64,000 bases of DNA from Leptodactylus fallax (GCA_947044405.1 CAMRHE010000054.1:3534001-3598000), one strand, 5' to 3'; numbered from the stretch's first letter, positions 1 through 11,041 are shown. Numbers and translations are program-made. Notes: generated by a model from the sequence alone, not told the origin.

Positions 1-86
1 CTCTGTCTGCTCACAGGTTGTGAGTGGAAGGTTAGAAGGGTGATCGCAGGTACGCCAAGAGGCTTGGCAAGGCGATATTCTTCACA
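1..86 (+). repeat. 3' end of the 5' LTR
   Basis: Nearly identical to 5946-6031 (one clear difference, CACAGG versus CACGGG near the start). The rest of the 5' LTR, and so its target duplication, lies left of the window. Confidence 0.9.
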
Positions 87-87
87 G

Positions 88-98
88 TGGTGGCAGCG
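88..98 (+). other. Primer-binding site, tRNA-Leu type
   Basis: TGGTGGCAGCG starts one base after the LTR. It complements the 3' end (CGCTGCCACCA) of vertebrate tRNA-Leu. The match resumes after a 2-base insertion (GTGGGAT). It would prime minus-strand DNA synthesis. Confidence 0.65.
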
Positions 99-283
99 TT
101 GTGGGATCTTAGGATAACAGTGTGTGGGTGTGGTATCACTCAGACACTGAGGATTGTAGCAATCCTATGGCACGAGCGCGGTATGAGATCAAGCTTAAAC
201 TACGGTGAAAGTTTCGTACAGTACTGTTTCCTCCCTTCTTCTTTTTTCTGTCCTATCTTTTATTTGGCAACGGCTTCTAGTGG

Positions 284-1897
284 ATGTCTTGGACCCTGAG
301 AAGTGGAACCAGGAGACGTCAACAACTGACTGATACAAACGCTGAGCAGATGGCTGATATGGAAGGTGCTGCAGCTGGGCAGGACGAAGAGCAAAGTCCA
401 GAGGGGCTGGCACAAGAAAACATCACCATGCCAGACGGTTCAGCAGGTGCCCGGACCCCAGAGGTAACTGTGCCTGGAGGGACCAGTAGCCCCAGTTCTG
501 TGGGGGTAACGGACTTATACTTGCAAATGGCCTTACAGCAGATAGACGCCAGTGACTATAGCACCCGTCTGAAGGTGATTCACCAGTACCAAGCTGCTGC
601 TGCTGCAGAGCGTCGGGCTGAGAGAGAGGCTGAGCGAGAGGCCCGTGAACGCCAGGCGGAGAGGGAGCATCAGCTTGAGCTAAAAAAGCTGGAACTTCGC
701 CATCAGGTGCAACCTTCCCCTGCACAAACTCCAGGAGCCCGAGCACTAAAGATCCGATCCGAGGACTTTCCAATCTTGGAAGATAACGGGGACTTGGACT
801 CGTTCTTGCGGGGATTTGAGAGGGTGTGTAAGCAGCATCATATTCCCCAGGCAGAATGGGCCCGTTACCTGTCTCCCCAGCTGAAGGGGAAAGGCCTGGA
901 TGTTTCCATGAGCTTACCAGAGGACGCGGACTATGAGACCATCAAAGCGGCGCTGATCCGGAGATACCGGCTCACGCCGGAGGTGTACCGCAAAAAGTTC
1001 TGGAATATACAGCAGGGTCCCACAGAGAGCTATGCGGATGTTCTGCACCACTTACAGGCTACATTCTGGCAGTGGATCAAAGGACTTACTGTCACCACGA
1101 TTGAGGGACTTGGGGATCTTATGATAAAGGAACAATTTCTCCAGGTGTGCCCTCTGGAGGTCCGCCAGTTCGTGTGTGATTGGAAACCCAAAACAGCAGA
1201 CAAGGCTGCAGAGATTGCTGACGACTATGTGTCCACCAGGGAGCAAGGGGCCAAGAGAGGAGCCACACTGCAGAGACCCTCAAGCTGGAAGGAGGGGCAA
1301 AGCTGGAGTTCACCACAGCCTGCGGTCTCCAAGTGGGGTAAGACAAACTCTGTCCCGGGTGCCCCCTCTACTTCCCCTGTCCCAAGAACTCTGGGGGCCC
1401 CAGGGACCACCTCCAAGTCCCAAGGAGAGGCCCGGCGGTGTCATGCCTGTAACCAGCCAGGACATTTCAAGGCGGAGTGCCTCAACCGCTCTAAGAACCC
1501 CCCTGTTTCCCCAGCCACGGCAGTTGGCTCATCTGTATACTTGGTGGGGAGGGAGGGGTTGCCATCCAATGCCAACCGTCAACAGGTCATTGTGGGGGAT
1601 AAAGTGGTCATGGGATTTCGGGACACTGGGGCGGATGTTACTCTGGTGCAACCTGACTTGGTCCCTGCGGACAGTATTATCCCTGGAAAAACTCTGACCC
1701 TGAGGGGTATAGGACAAGAACGCTTAACTGTGCCCATGGCTTGCGTCCATTTGGACTGGGGTGCGGGAAAAGGAATGCGTGATGTGGGGCTAATGTCTGA
1801 TCTGCCTGCCAATGTACTATTGGGAACAGATTTGGGGCCCTTGGTGTCCCAATATGGGGTGGGAGTAGCCCCACCTCGCTGTGACAAAATGTACTGA
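284..1897 (+). CDS. Gag-protease polyprotein of the Gmr1-like element
   Basis: One uninterrupted frame of 537 codons. The true start may be the first ATG or a later one such as MADMEG near 350. In order: a basic/acidic coiled-coil-like region (about residues 105-145, rich in ER/AE repeats); a capsid region that includes a SCAN-like stretch (KEQFLQVCPLEVRQFVCDW, residues ~283-301); a CCHC zinc knuckle CHACNQPGHFKAEC (1439-1480) for RNA binding; and a retropepsin-type aspartic protease with DTGADV (D codon at 1622) and a hydrophobic LLGTDLG motif. It forms the capsid and processes the polyprotein. This is the only transposon coding frame in the window without a visible lesion, although the 5' LTR is cut and pol is broken. 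Confidence 0.85.
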   Translation: MSWTLRSGTRRRQQLTDTNAEQMADMEGAAAGQDEEQSPEGLAQENITMPDGSAGARTPEVTVPGGTSSPSSVGVTDLYLQMALQQIDASDYSTRLKVIHQYQAAAAAERRAEREAEREARERQAEREHQLELKKLELRHQVQPSPAQTPGARALKIRSEDFPILEDNGDLDSFLRGFERVCKQHHIPQAEWARYLSPQLKGKGLDVSMSLPEDADYETIKAALIRRYRLTPEVYRKKFWNIQQGPTESYADVLHHLQATFWQWIKGLTVTTIEGLGDLMIKEQFLQVCPLEVRQFVCDWKPKTADKAAEIADDYVSTREQGAKRGATLQRPSSWKEGQSWSSPQPAVSKWGKTNSVPGAPSTSPVPRTLGAPGTTSKSQGEARRCHACNQPGHFKAECLNRSKNPPVSPATAVGSSVYLVGREGLPSNANRQQVIVGDKVVMGFRDTGADVTLVQPDLVPADSIIPGKTLTLRGIGQERLTVPMACVHLDWGAGKGMRDVGLMSDLPANVLLGTDLGPLVSQYGVGVAPPRCDKMY

Positions 1898-1911
1898 AGG
1901 ATGATTTTAAT

Positions 1912-2845
1912 GTGGTGTTGAAGCCTGTCACACAGACCCAGACACAAGCAGAGGGAGGGGTCAGCATTTTGTTTCCCCCTGCTGTGTGGCCAGCTAAAGT
2001 AATCAGTGAGCATGTGAATGAGGGGCTGTGGAATGTTAGCCTGGCTGTAGCCCCGCCCACATCTGCGGGTGATGATAGCCCCCTCAGTGTGACCCTGGCT
2101 GAGCCATTCACCCATGCAGTTCACTGTGAATCAATGACTGAATGCAATGTCAATGTAATTGCTAATTCTTGCCTTGCAGATTTCCAGGGTAGCTCTTCTG
2201 AGATGCTGGGGGCAACCCCAACTGATGATAATGTGCCAGGTGGTCAGGTGGGTCACGGGGATCTCAGGGCCGATCCGGATGAGGGACGGACTGCTGGTGT
2301 TGCGGTGGTAACCCGCAGCCAGAGTGCTAGAGGGGTGGAAGGTGCTCCGACCCCTGAGCCGTTCCCTCTGTCACCCGGAGATGGCACTGAGACCGCCATG
2401 ACTAGCCTCCCCACACTGGAGCCGGAGGAGCCCGGCGGGTATATGACATGCACATCTCTTCTGTATGGTTCCAGTCAGGAGTTCAGGGACGCTGTCCAAG
2501 CTGACCGCAGTCTGGGCGCATTGAAGGAGCGTGCTGATCAACCTCCCTTGGAGTTGGACAAGGACCGTGTGTACTGGGAGCAAGAGAGGTTGTACCGGGA
2601 AACGATCCCCACAAAGGGAAAAGAAAGTCGGCTCAGGGAGAAACATTTGGTGGTACCCCAACCCTATCGGGTGTAGTTGTTGCGGATTGCTCATGATATT
2701 CCATTGGCAGGCCACCTGGGGATCGCTAAGACCAAGGCTCGCCTCAGCCACTTATTCTACTGGCCTAAAATGGTGACAGATATAGCTAAATACTGCCGTT
2801 CATGTGACACTTGTCAGAGGATGGGCAAGGCTCAAAAGCCCCAAT
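1912..2845 (+). pseudogene. Pol N-terminal linker and integrase zinc-binding domain (broken)
   Basis: A Pro/Ser/Thr-rich linker of about 250 codons of no recognised fold leads into the integrase N-terminal HHCC zinc domain (H in IAHDIPLAGHLG, C pair in CRSCDTC). A TAG at 2674-2676 interrupts the frame just before the HHCC domain, and the frame is lost near 2845. The long spacer between protease and integrase is unusual for Gypsy elements. Confidence 0.75.
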
Positions 2846-3720
2846 GATACCTATGCCCATCATAACCGAACCTTTCCAGCGGATGGCTGTGGATCTCATT
2901 GGACCCCTGTCCATTCCCAGTCGCCCCGGGAAACGTTTCATATTAACGGTAGTAGACTATGCTACTAGGTACCCGGAAGCTGTCGCTCTGTTTTCCACCC
3001 GGGCTGATGTAGTGGCCAAGGCTCTGGTAGGCATCTTCTCCCGTGTTGGATTCCCCAGAGAGATGCTCACAGACCAAGGTACCCAGTTCATGTCTGCCTT
3101 GATGCAAGGCCTGTGTAAGGTAACAGAGGTGCAACATCTGGTGTCCAGCCCGTATCACCCACAGACCAATGGCCTGTGTGAACGGTTCAATGGCACCCTG
3201 AAGCAGATGCTCAGGATGTTAGTCGAGTCCCACGGGCGCGACTGGGAGCCTTATCTCCCGCACCTGCTGTTCGCTTACCGGGAGGTGCCTCAAGCCTCAA
3301 CGGGGTTTTCCCCCTTTGAGCTCTTGTACGGGAGACATGTACGTGGGCCCCTAACTCTTGTGAAAGAGTCCTGGGAAGGAGAGACAGCCATCCAAGGCGT
3401 GCCAGTCGTGGAGTATGTCCTGCGATTCCGTGACCAAATGCAGGCTATGGCGCAGCTGGTGCATGACAACATGGTCCAGGCTCAGGCTGACCAGAAGCGC
3501 TGGTATGATCAGAATGCCCATGAGAGAACATAGCAGCCGGGGCAGAAAGTATGGGTCCTAGTCCCTGAGCCCCAGAACAAGCTTCAGGCAAAATGGACCG
3601 GTCCATACGTCGTGCACCAGCAGGTCAACAGCGTCAGCTACCTGGTCACTGTTGATCCAGGCCGGAACAGGCATAAGGTCTTCCATGTCAACATGATGAA
3701 GGATCATCATGACCGGGAAG
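2811..3720 (+). pseudogene. Integrase core and C-terminal domain (broken)
   Basis: The rve core carries the D,D(35)E residues in AVDLIGPL, TDQGTQF and NGLCERFNG. A GPY/F-type C-terminal module (KWTGPYVV) follows. The frame differs from that of the HHCC domain, which implies an indel near 2845. A TAG at 3531-3533 separates core from C-terminus, and a second frame change near 3720 precedes reverse transcriptase. It would insert element DNA into the host chromosome. Its position 5' of reverse transcriptase is the key diagnostic. Confidence 0.88.
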
Positions 3721-5358
3721 CTAGTGGCCTTTCCGGTATGCAGTCTGCTAGAGGAGGGGGAAGAAGAAGACCTTGTTGACTTGCTTGCCCATTTTCAGGA
3801 GGATGGGTCCAACAAGAAGGCACAGGTGAACCCCCTGCTGGCTGAGGCCCAGCTGTCCCAGCTGGATGAGGTTGTGCACTCCCTACCTGGTCTGTTCTCC
3901 ACGAAGCCCGGGAGAACTGACCAGGCCATTCACCATGTGGATACCGGGAATCATGCCCCTATCCGGCAGTCGCCATATTGCGTCTCCTCGGAGGTACAGG
4001 TCCAGATGCGCAAGGAGATTGACGAGATGCTGGAACTGGGGGTGATTCAGCCCTCTCACAGTGCATGGGCTTCACCTGTGGTTCTTGTGCCCAAAAAGGA
4101 CCGGACCATCCGGTTCTGTGTAGACTACAGGGAACTTAATGCGGTTACAGTTGACGACGAGTACCCCATGCCGCGCATCGACGACCTGCTTGACCGGTTA
4201 GGTAAGGCCCAGTACTTGTCCATCATGGACTTGAGTCGGGGATACTGACATATCCCCCTGTCCCCTCAGGCACAGGAGCGATCGGCCTTTATCACCCCTT
4301 TCGGACTGTACGAGTCCACTGTCATGCCATTCGGCATGAAGAATGCCCCTGCCACTTTCCAGCGGATGGTCAACTCCCTACTGACGGGATGCGAAGGGTT
4401 TGCCACTGCGTACCTGGATGACATTGCCGTCTTCAGCTCCACTTGGGAGGAACACCTACAGCACCTGGCGCAGGTGCTGGGGCGGATCCACAGTGCGGGC
4501 TTGACCATCAAACCGGAAAAGTGTCAGCTGGGCATGCGCGAGGTCCAATACCTGGGACACCGGGTAGGTGGGGGAACCCTGAAACTAGAACCTGAAAAGC
4601 TGGATGTAATCACGTCCTGGCCAACCCCCCGGACCAAGCGACAGGTGATGTCTTTCCTGGGTACGGCAGGGTACTATAGGAAGTTCGTGCCGAACTATAG
4701 TGCTCTGGCTGCCCCCTTGACGGACCTCACCAAGAAGAAGTTGCCGCAAACTGTTCAGTGGACGGATGCTTGCAAGCGCTCCTTCCAGGCCCTGAAAGCG
4801 GCCCTGGCAAATGCACCTATACTTCAGGTGTACGATGAGTCACATCCGCTTGTGCTACAGACAGAAGCCAGCACCTACGGACTCGGTGCCGTACTGAGCC
4901 AGCTTGACTCAGCAGGGCAAGAGCACCCGGTGCAGTACCTCAGCCGAAAGCTACTGCCGCGGGAGGTGGCCTACGCCACGGTGGAGAAGGAATGCCTAGC
5001 AATTGTTTGGGCCTTGCAGCATCTGCAGCCTTACGGTATGGGCGCACCACCACGGCCACGCCACGGGGAGAAGGAATGCCAGCTTGTTTGGGCCTTGCAG
5101 CTCTGCAGCCTTACTTTTTTGGGCGTGCACTTCACCGTGGTGACGGATCACAACCCTCTGATCTGGATCAAACGTGTTGCAGGTCAGAATGGACGGTTGT
5201 TACGTTGGAGCCTGGTGCTGCAGCAATACAACTATGACATCCGGCACAAGCCTGGCCAGGCCCATGGCAATGCCGATGGCCTGTCCCGGCGGGGTGAGGC
5301 TGCGGAGGTGCGGGTGGAAGAGGAACAGAGGCTCCTCCTTCCTCCCGACACGCTCTAA
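3709..5358 (+). pseudogene. Reverse transcriptase-RNase H of the Gmr1-like element (broken)
   Basis: Gypsy-type reverse transcriptase: FCVDYRELNA, MPFGMKNAPATFQ and the catalytic YLDDIAVF (about 4411-4434), followed by a connection domain and RNase H ending HKPGQAHGNADGLSR. A TGA at 4246-4248 falls in the conserved RGYW motif, in the Trp position, and the frame then continues. The first RNase H Asp is replaced by Glu (QTEASTYGLGAVL). A tandem duplication at about 4984-5125 adds roughly 24 residues inside RNase H. The frame stops at TAA just before the polypurine tract. Confidence 0.9.
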
Positions 5359-5368
5359 AAGGGGGAGG
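5357..5368 (+). other. Polypurine tract
   Basis: AAAAGGGGGAGG lies directly upstream of the 3' LTR, where plus-strand DNA synthesis would be primed. Confidence 0.75.
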
Positions 5369-6031
5369 TGTGATGAACCGACCCTCAGTTTTATATCTTT
5401 CTTGGAAGTGTGTTTTACTTGCTCATGTCAGTCCTTCCCCCACTTGTTGGAATGTGGTGCTTAAGTGAGGTTACGCTGCTGGACGCTATGCCTCACTGGT
5501 TTTTATCCCTGGCCAGATGGCGATGGGAGATAGTGGTCCGGTGACCTTAGCTTCACCCACCCCTCCCCGCACCTAGGTACCCATCTCTTCGAGGATTCTG
5601 CAGAGGAGGGAGAAGGAGAAGGGCTGGCTGGGGGGGAGGTGAAGGGTGGGGCTGAAGGGGGTCTGACACTGAGGTAGAGTAAGTTTTGCTTGGTCTTTTG
5701 TGTGGAAGCTGGAAGAGATACAGCTAAGAGATAGCTGTGATCAGGAATCTTCCTGAGGTCCGGTATTGTTCTATATTTTATTCCCATTTTTTGTTTTATG
5801 TATTGTATCATCGAATTTTGCTTGTATGTTTATGCTTGATCGTATTAATATTGTATATTTCTGTATATGCTATTAATCCGTACTGACCCACTTGGGTTAT
5901 TAAATATATAAAATTTATATCGCTCGTTTCGTTCTATCCTACGAACTCTGTCTGCTCACGGGTTGTGAGTGGAAGGTTAGAAGGGTGATCGCAGGTACGC
6001 CAAGAGGCTTGGCAAGGCGATATTCTTCACA
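5369..6031 (+). repeat. 3' LTR (663 bp)
   Basis: Runs from TGTGATGAACC after the polypurine tract to TTCTTCACA. The short terminal inverted repeat is TGTGAtGAA/TTCttCACA. An AT-rich stretch near 5880-5920 could hold the transcription or polyadenylation signals. Confidence 0.88.
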
Positions 6032-6213
6032 AGGATTTATTACATACATAGCAATTTTACTATAGACTGCAATACTATAGTACTGCAGTCAATGGTATAA
6101 GAAATATGATGAAAAAACCCCCCCACACAATATAAAAACTTAAATCGCACCTCTTTCCTTAGTTTCCATATAAAAAAAAAAACAAAAAAAGAATTCTAGG
6201 TAAATGTTCGGTT
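6032..6213 (+). repeat. Family R dispersed repeat, left part
   Basis: A/C-rich non-coding sequence that continues at 11277 when the L1 insertion is removed. It contains a TGCAATACTATAGTACTGCA inverted motif. Related copies occur at 11560-12170, 28930-29086, 35760-36150 and 56510-57330. Confidence 0.45.
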
Positions 6214-6227
6214 AAAAAAAATGTTAG
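6214..6227. repeat. L1 target-site duplication (left)
   Basis: AAAAAAAATGTTAG, repeated exactly at 11263-11276. The A run makes the inner border uncertain by a few bases. Confidence 0.8.
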
Positions 6228-7065
6228 GGGGGGGGGTGTGGCTAAGCAGAGTGGCTGGACGTGTACTCTGGTGCTCTCCTGCGTATCTCACCTAATCTGA
6301 TCATCATCTTTGCCACCCTAGCCTCTACTGACTTCAAACACCCTTGGGCATTCCCCCAGGCCCTGTTAAGTACATCTAGGGTGCTTTTGGCTACGATTCG
6401 GAGCTTCTTTCCGGCTGCTCCAGTTTGAGGCCTACCTTCCCTTCCTCACAGAGGCCTGCCTTCTTGGATTCAGGAGCCTCAGCGGCACTAGTAAGGCCGG
6501 ACCGCCTAGTGTCTCCTGGCTCTCACCTCTCACCGCCGCGGATACCGCCAATAGCTCTGGCTGCATTTGCGGGACATCCAGGGTTTGCGGCCTACTGCAC
6601 TCCCCGCGCTGAGAGTCGCCGTCTTGGGGCCTGCTCTACCGCCGCGGACCAGCCTGAACGGGACCGCCCGCTACCAGCTGGCTCCTCGGCGACTCCACCA
6701 TCCACACTGCTAGGCTTCTCCATCTGCGTGGGTGATTCCTTCTGCTCTCCCTCCGCGCTCTGAATGATGCCGAGGAGTGTCTGGAGCCTGGGGCCTACCG
6801 CCACTCTCACAACGAGAGGCGGCTATCTTGGGTCCTTCATATTTTCACCATAAGACCAAGCCTCTCTCTGTTACACCTGGACTCCAACTTTGTCTTCTAT
6901 GCTACCAGCGGCCCTGTGTGACTTGGATCCTCCACTCGGGTGGTGAGTTAACCCTCGAGTGCCTGCCACTTCTTACTAGGGTCCCTTAGATCTTACTATG
7001 TCTTCCTAACCCAGCCTGATTGTGCTCTTTCCCGGTGTGGGCCAGCATGCCCTGATAGCTGCATC
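6228..7065 (+). promoter_or_regulatory. L1 5' UTR / internal promoter region
   Basis: GC-rich, CpG-containing non-coding leader between the 5' end of the L1 and ORF1. By analogy with other L1 elements it would hold the internal promoter. No specific motif is asserted. Confidence 0.55.
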
Positions 7066-7611
7066 ATGGTCAAAATTGGCCAGAATAAGCCCGTAGACAC
7101 ACGAGATACACTGAAACACTCAAAGAAGTCCCAAGCGGAAATAGACAAGTTTCTCGAGAAGCCCACACCACCCAATTCCACATCAGCAGCAAGACGCTCT
7201 CTAATTGCCCCTGACCCTGCAGAGGCGTCCGGCGCAGAAAGCATCATGGATGACGGAAACATATCCGATTCCGCCTCCACCTCCATGGTCACCATTTCCT
7301 CCAAGGGACTGCAGAAACTTCTTGAGAAAACTTTGCAACCGGTCATGAAAGAGCTAGCGGATATTAAACAAGATGTCCGGGGTATTGATTCCAGAGTCGA
7401 GCACCTAGAGGAAACACAGACTTTGCTCCTGGCACATAGCGAAGCCACTACTATGGCATTTACGGCTTGCCAGGCCCATCTGAACTCTCTGCACTCCTAT
7501 CTGGAGGATCAGGACAACAGGGGTAGGCGGAATAATTTGCATATCAGAGGTGTGCCAGAGAACTTCCCGCCCTCTGAAACCATGACCTTCACAAAGAGAC
7601 TCCTCTTGTGA
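7066..7611 (+). pseudogene. L1 ORF1 protein, C-terminally truncated
   Basis: About 180 codons from ATG 7066: a basic Ser/Thr-rich N-terminus, a coiled coil (about residues 80-140, ADIKQDVRGIDSRVEHLEET), then the start of the RRM-like domain (DNRGRRNNLHIRGVPENFPP). Full L1 ORF1p continues with the rest of the RRM and a C-terminal domain, which are absent. The protein normally trimerises and coats L1 RNA as a nucleic-acid chaperone. Confidence 0.85.
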
Positions 7612-10600
7612 GTCTTGTAGTGTTGGGTGGTGATATTAACATTGCCCTTCAGCCCCTCCAGGACACCTCCACTGGCACATCTTCACATAGCTTCGCTGCC
7701 CTTAGTAAACTCGCCAAGCATCTCTCCTCTATGCATCTTGTAGATGTATGGAGGGCCTTTAATCCCGACGTTAAGGACTATACGTTTTATTCTAACCCAC
7801 ACAAATCGTACCAGCGTCTGGACTACATCTTCCTGCCCCAGAACCAGCTAACTTTATCCTCCTCTCCCACCATTGGCTCTATCACTATCTCTGACCACAC
7901 CCCCATCACTGTACAACTACAAATTTCATCCCTCCCACCCCGTAGCTATGATTGGAGACTAAATGAGACCCTGCTCTGCTCCCACGACTCTCGTCAAGCT
8001 GTTTCTAAAGCTCTCACTGATTATTTCAATGAAAACACTACACCTGACGTACAGCCTTGTGTTATTTGGGAAGCCCACAAATCCGTGATCAGAGGGGTAT
8101 TCATTAGTCTGAGTTCTCACGTTAAGAAAAAACGTACCAAAGAAATTGATGACCTACTTGCCCGAATTGCAACCCTGGAAAGTCAGCATAAGCGAACTGC
8201 GGCTCAGAGGGCTCTCTCAGAACTGATCTTGTGCAGAGAACGTCTTAAAGACTGCCTGAACCTAAAAACTGCTAAAGCCTATCTGTCATCCTCCCATAAA
8301 TACTATATGCATGGTAATAAGGGTGGAAAACTGATGGCATATTTAGCAAAAAAACGACGCAATCAAAGCTTTGTAACGGAGATCACTTCCCGGTCAGGCT
8401 CTAGCCTAAAAGACACTCCAGACATAGCTTCTGAATTTTGTGCTTTCTATCAGAAACTGTATAACCTTAGACCTGCTGAGACCCCTCTCGCGCTACAGGA
8501 TCGCTCTACTAAAATCCGGTCCTTCCTGCAATCTCTCTCCCTCCCATCGCTCACTCCCCAACAACAAGATGCCCTTACGACTCCCTTTACCCTGTCAGAA
8601 CTACAGTCAGCACTTGCTGACACCCCTTTGGGGGAAAGCTCCTGGCCCCGATGGCCTCCCAGCCTTTTATTATAAACAATTCATCTCTATCCTCCTCCCC
8701 CATTTTCTCCAGGTTTGCAACTCTGTAGACGAAGCACACCACTTCCCTCCCCAAGCCTTGGAAGCCCATATCTCTATCATTCCTAAGGAAGGCAAGGACC
8801 CGACACAATGTGGTAGCTACCGCCCCATCTCCCTGCTAAACGTAGATGTTAAACTATACGCCAAATTAGTAGCTAATAGATTAAAATCCTTCCTGCCCTC
8901 CCTGGTCCACCCAGAGCAAGTGGGGTTTGTAATGGGCAGAGAGGGCAAACATAACACCCGAGTACTCCACTTGATACAACACTCCCAACATAAGAAGATC
9001 CCATTGGTCCTTCTGTCAACAGATGCGGAAAAAGCCTTCGATAGGGTAGACTGGACCTTTATGACAGAGACATTACGGCATTTTGGCTTCCCACCCCTGT
9101 TTGTTCAGAAGGTTATGGCTTTGTACTCTAGACCTAGCGCCAAGATTAGAGTTAATGGATGCCTCTCCCCCTCGTTTGATATTAAAAATGGCACCAGACA
9201 GGGATGCCCATTATCCCCTTTACTTTTTGTCCTGACCATTGAAACATTAATTCAGAATATTCTACAGGACCCATTGCTGAAAGGTTTGGTAACTGGAGGG
9301 ATATGTCATAGTACGGCCACATTTGCAGACGACCTTTTAATAATTATTAAAAGGTCCTTACCAATCCAACTGTTGCACTACCTCATATAGATAAGATCTT
9401 TACGGCCTTCGGTACTCTCTCGAATTTTAAAATTAATACCACAAAATCCAAAGCCCTATGTGTCTATTGCCCCCCATCGATTAAATCTGACTTGCAGGCT
9501 GCCTCCCCATTCCCACTGCGTCACGACTTTATTACGTATTTAGGATTAAATTTAACGCCCTCACCCAGGCGCTGGTACGATTCTAACTACGCCCCTTTGC
9601 TCTCCAACATCAAATCTCTATTAGAATCTTGGAATGTCCCATATATCTCATGGATGGGTAGAACTAGTCTACTGAAAATGATGGTCCTGCCTAAGATATT
9701 ATACTTATTTCAAACCCTCCCTATCCCTCTTCCACTAACATTCTTCTCCTCCCTTCGCAGAATGTTTTCGAAGTATATCTGGCATAATTCACGTCCTAGA
9801 GTGGTGTTCCGCACTCTCACCAGACCTAGGAAGTTGGGTGGTATGGGTCTACCAGATATAAAAACATATTATCATGCAGCACAGCTGGCAAGGACCATTG
9901 ATTGGTTTCAGAGTGAAAAATCGAGGCTACGTGTGTCAGTGGAGGAAGCCACTATAGACTTCCCCCTCACTGCAATACTATGGCTCTACCGCCAAAGGGC
10001 TAAGCAGGTCCTCGCCCCCAATGTACTAACATCAGCGGTCTATGACTCATGGAAATGGGTACGGCAACTACTTCCTTTGCCAACAGGTCCCTCCCCTCTC
10101 ATGTCCGTTCAGGATTTAATCCTATCGGAATCCAAGTTTATAGAATAGGCCCCCATGGTGCCGAAACATGTTGGGCGATTACCTTACGACGCTATACTGA
10201 TTGATGGGGCCTTCCCTTCTTATTCTGAGTTCACCCAACACCCCCTCTTCATCCATACCAATTTCCTAACATATCAGTCGATTAAAACACTGTACCTGAG
10301 AGCACTGAAACAGGAGCCTGACAATTGCACTATTTCATGGCTAGAACAGCTCCTACTCCGGAAGCAAGGTACACCAAGACCTTTATCTACTCTCTACTCC
10401 AACCTTCTGAGCGAATTAGGCACAGAGCTCCACTCATATGTGCGAAAATGGGAGGCAGACCTTCAAATGTGCCTTACCCCTGGAGAAATATCATCTGTCC
10501 TCAAGCGATCCACAGGTCCTTCCAGATGTGTGCGCTTGCAGGAGTCAAGCTACAAATTGGTCACCAGATGGTATAGAACGCCCACTGTAGTCCATAAGTA

Positions 10601-11041
10601 CTCTCCAGATGTATCCCCTTTGTGTTGGCGCTGCCATAAGTCCTCAGGTTCCTACCTGCATATCTGGTGGGAATGCGAAAAAATATCCCCTTACTGGTCA
10701 CTCGTTCAGCAGGTACTGAACCAGGTTTGTGGACTCACCGAGCCTCTGTCTCCTGTAGGCATATTCTTGAATCTGTGGCCCACCTTTCCGCCTAGGTCCC
10801 ACAAAAGACTTTGGCTTCAACTTGTGGCTATCGCCAAATCTATGATTCCTCTATACTGGGCATCCGAATCCCCCCTCCAGTATCCCACTTTCTACGGAAA
10901 GTCTCTCAAGTAGCACGGATGGAAGAACTTTCCCACTTAGAACTTCGTACCCACCAGAAGTTTAACTCTATTTGGGCGCCATGGTATGATTTCTCTAAAA
11001 ATTCCTACCTGGACGCACCTATGGGAACCCCGTTTAATTAA
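7608..11041 (+). pseudogene. L1 ORF2 (endonuclease-reverse transcriptase), N-truncated and frameshifted
   Basis: It begins inside the APE-type endonuclease at GGDINI and includes the SDHTP active-site motif near 7890. The reverse transcriptase follows: GKAPGPDGL, YRPISLLN, AEKAFDRVDW, RQGCPLSPLLF and catalytic FADDLL near 9320. A C-terminal Cys/His motif (CWRCHKSSGSYLHIWWEC) lies near 10625. The frame changes near 8640, 9350 and 10900, and a TAG occurs at 10146-10148. The product would nick target DNA and copy L1 RNA there. Confidence 0.9.

Larger units (their letters stand above)
1..6031 (+). mobile_element. Gmr1-like (Ty3/Gypsy-related) LTR retrotransposon, left LTR truncated by window edge
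   Basis: Two copies of the same LTR end (1-86 and 5946-6031) bracket gag, protease, integrase, reverse transcriptase and RNase H. The LTR runs from TGTGATGAA to TTCTTCACA. Integrase precedes reverse transcriptase, the reverse of usual Ty3/Gypsy order. Established knowledge: this order with a Gypsy-type polymerase defines Gmr1, first described in Atlantic cod, and the vertebrate SCAN domain derives from Gmr1-like capsids. This gag has that SCAN-like signature. The pol region carries at least three nonsense changes and two frameshifts, so this copy is dead. Confidence 0.92.

Noticed and set aside
195..413. Minus-strand open frames over the gag region (also 423-773, 1579-2124, 1677-2111)
   Set aside because: They lie opposite the well-supported gag-protease frame, have no recognisable domain and follow from its GC-rich codon use.
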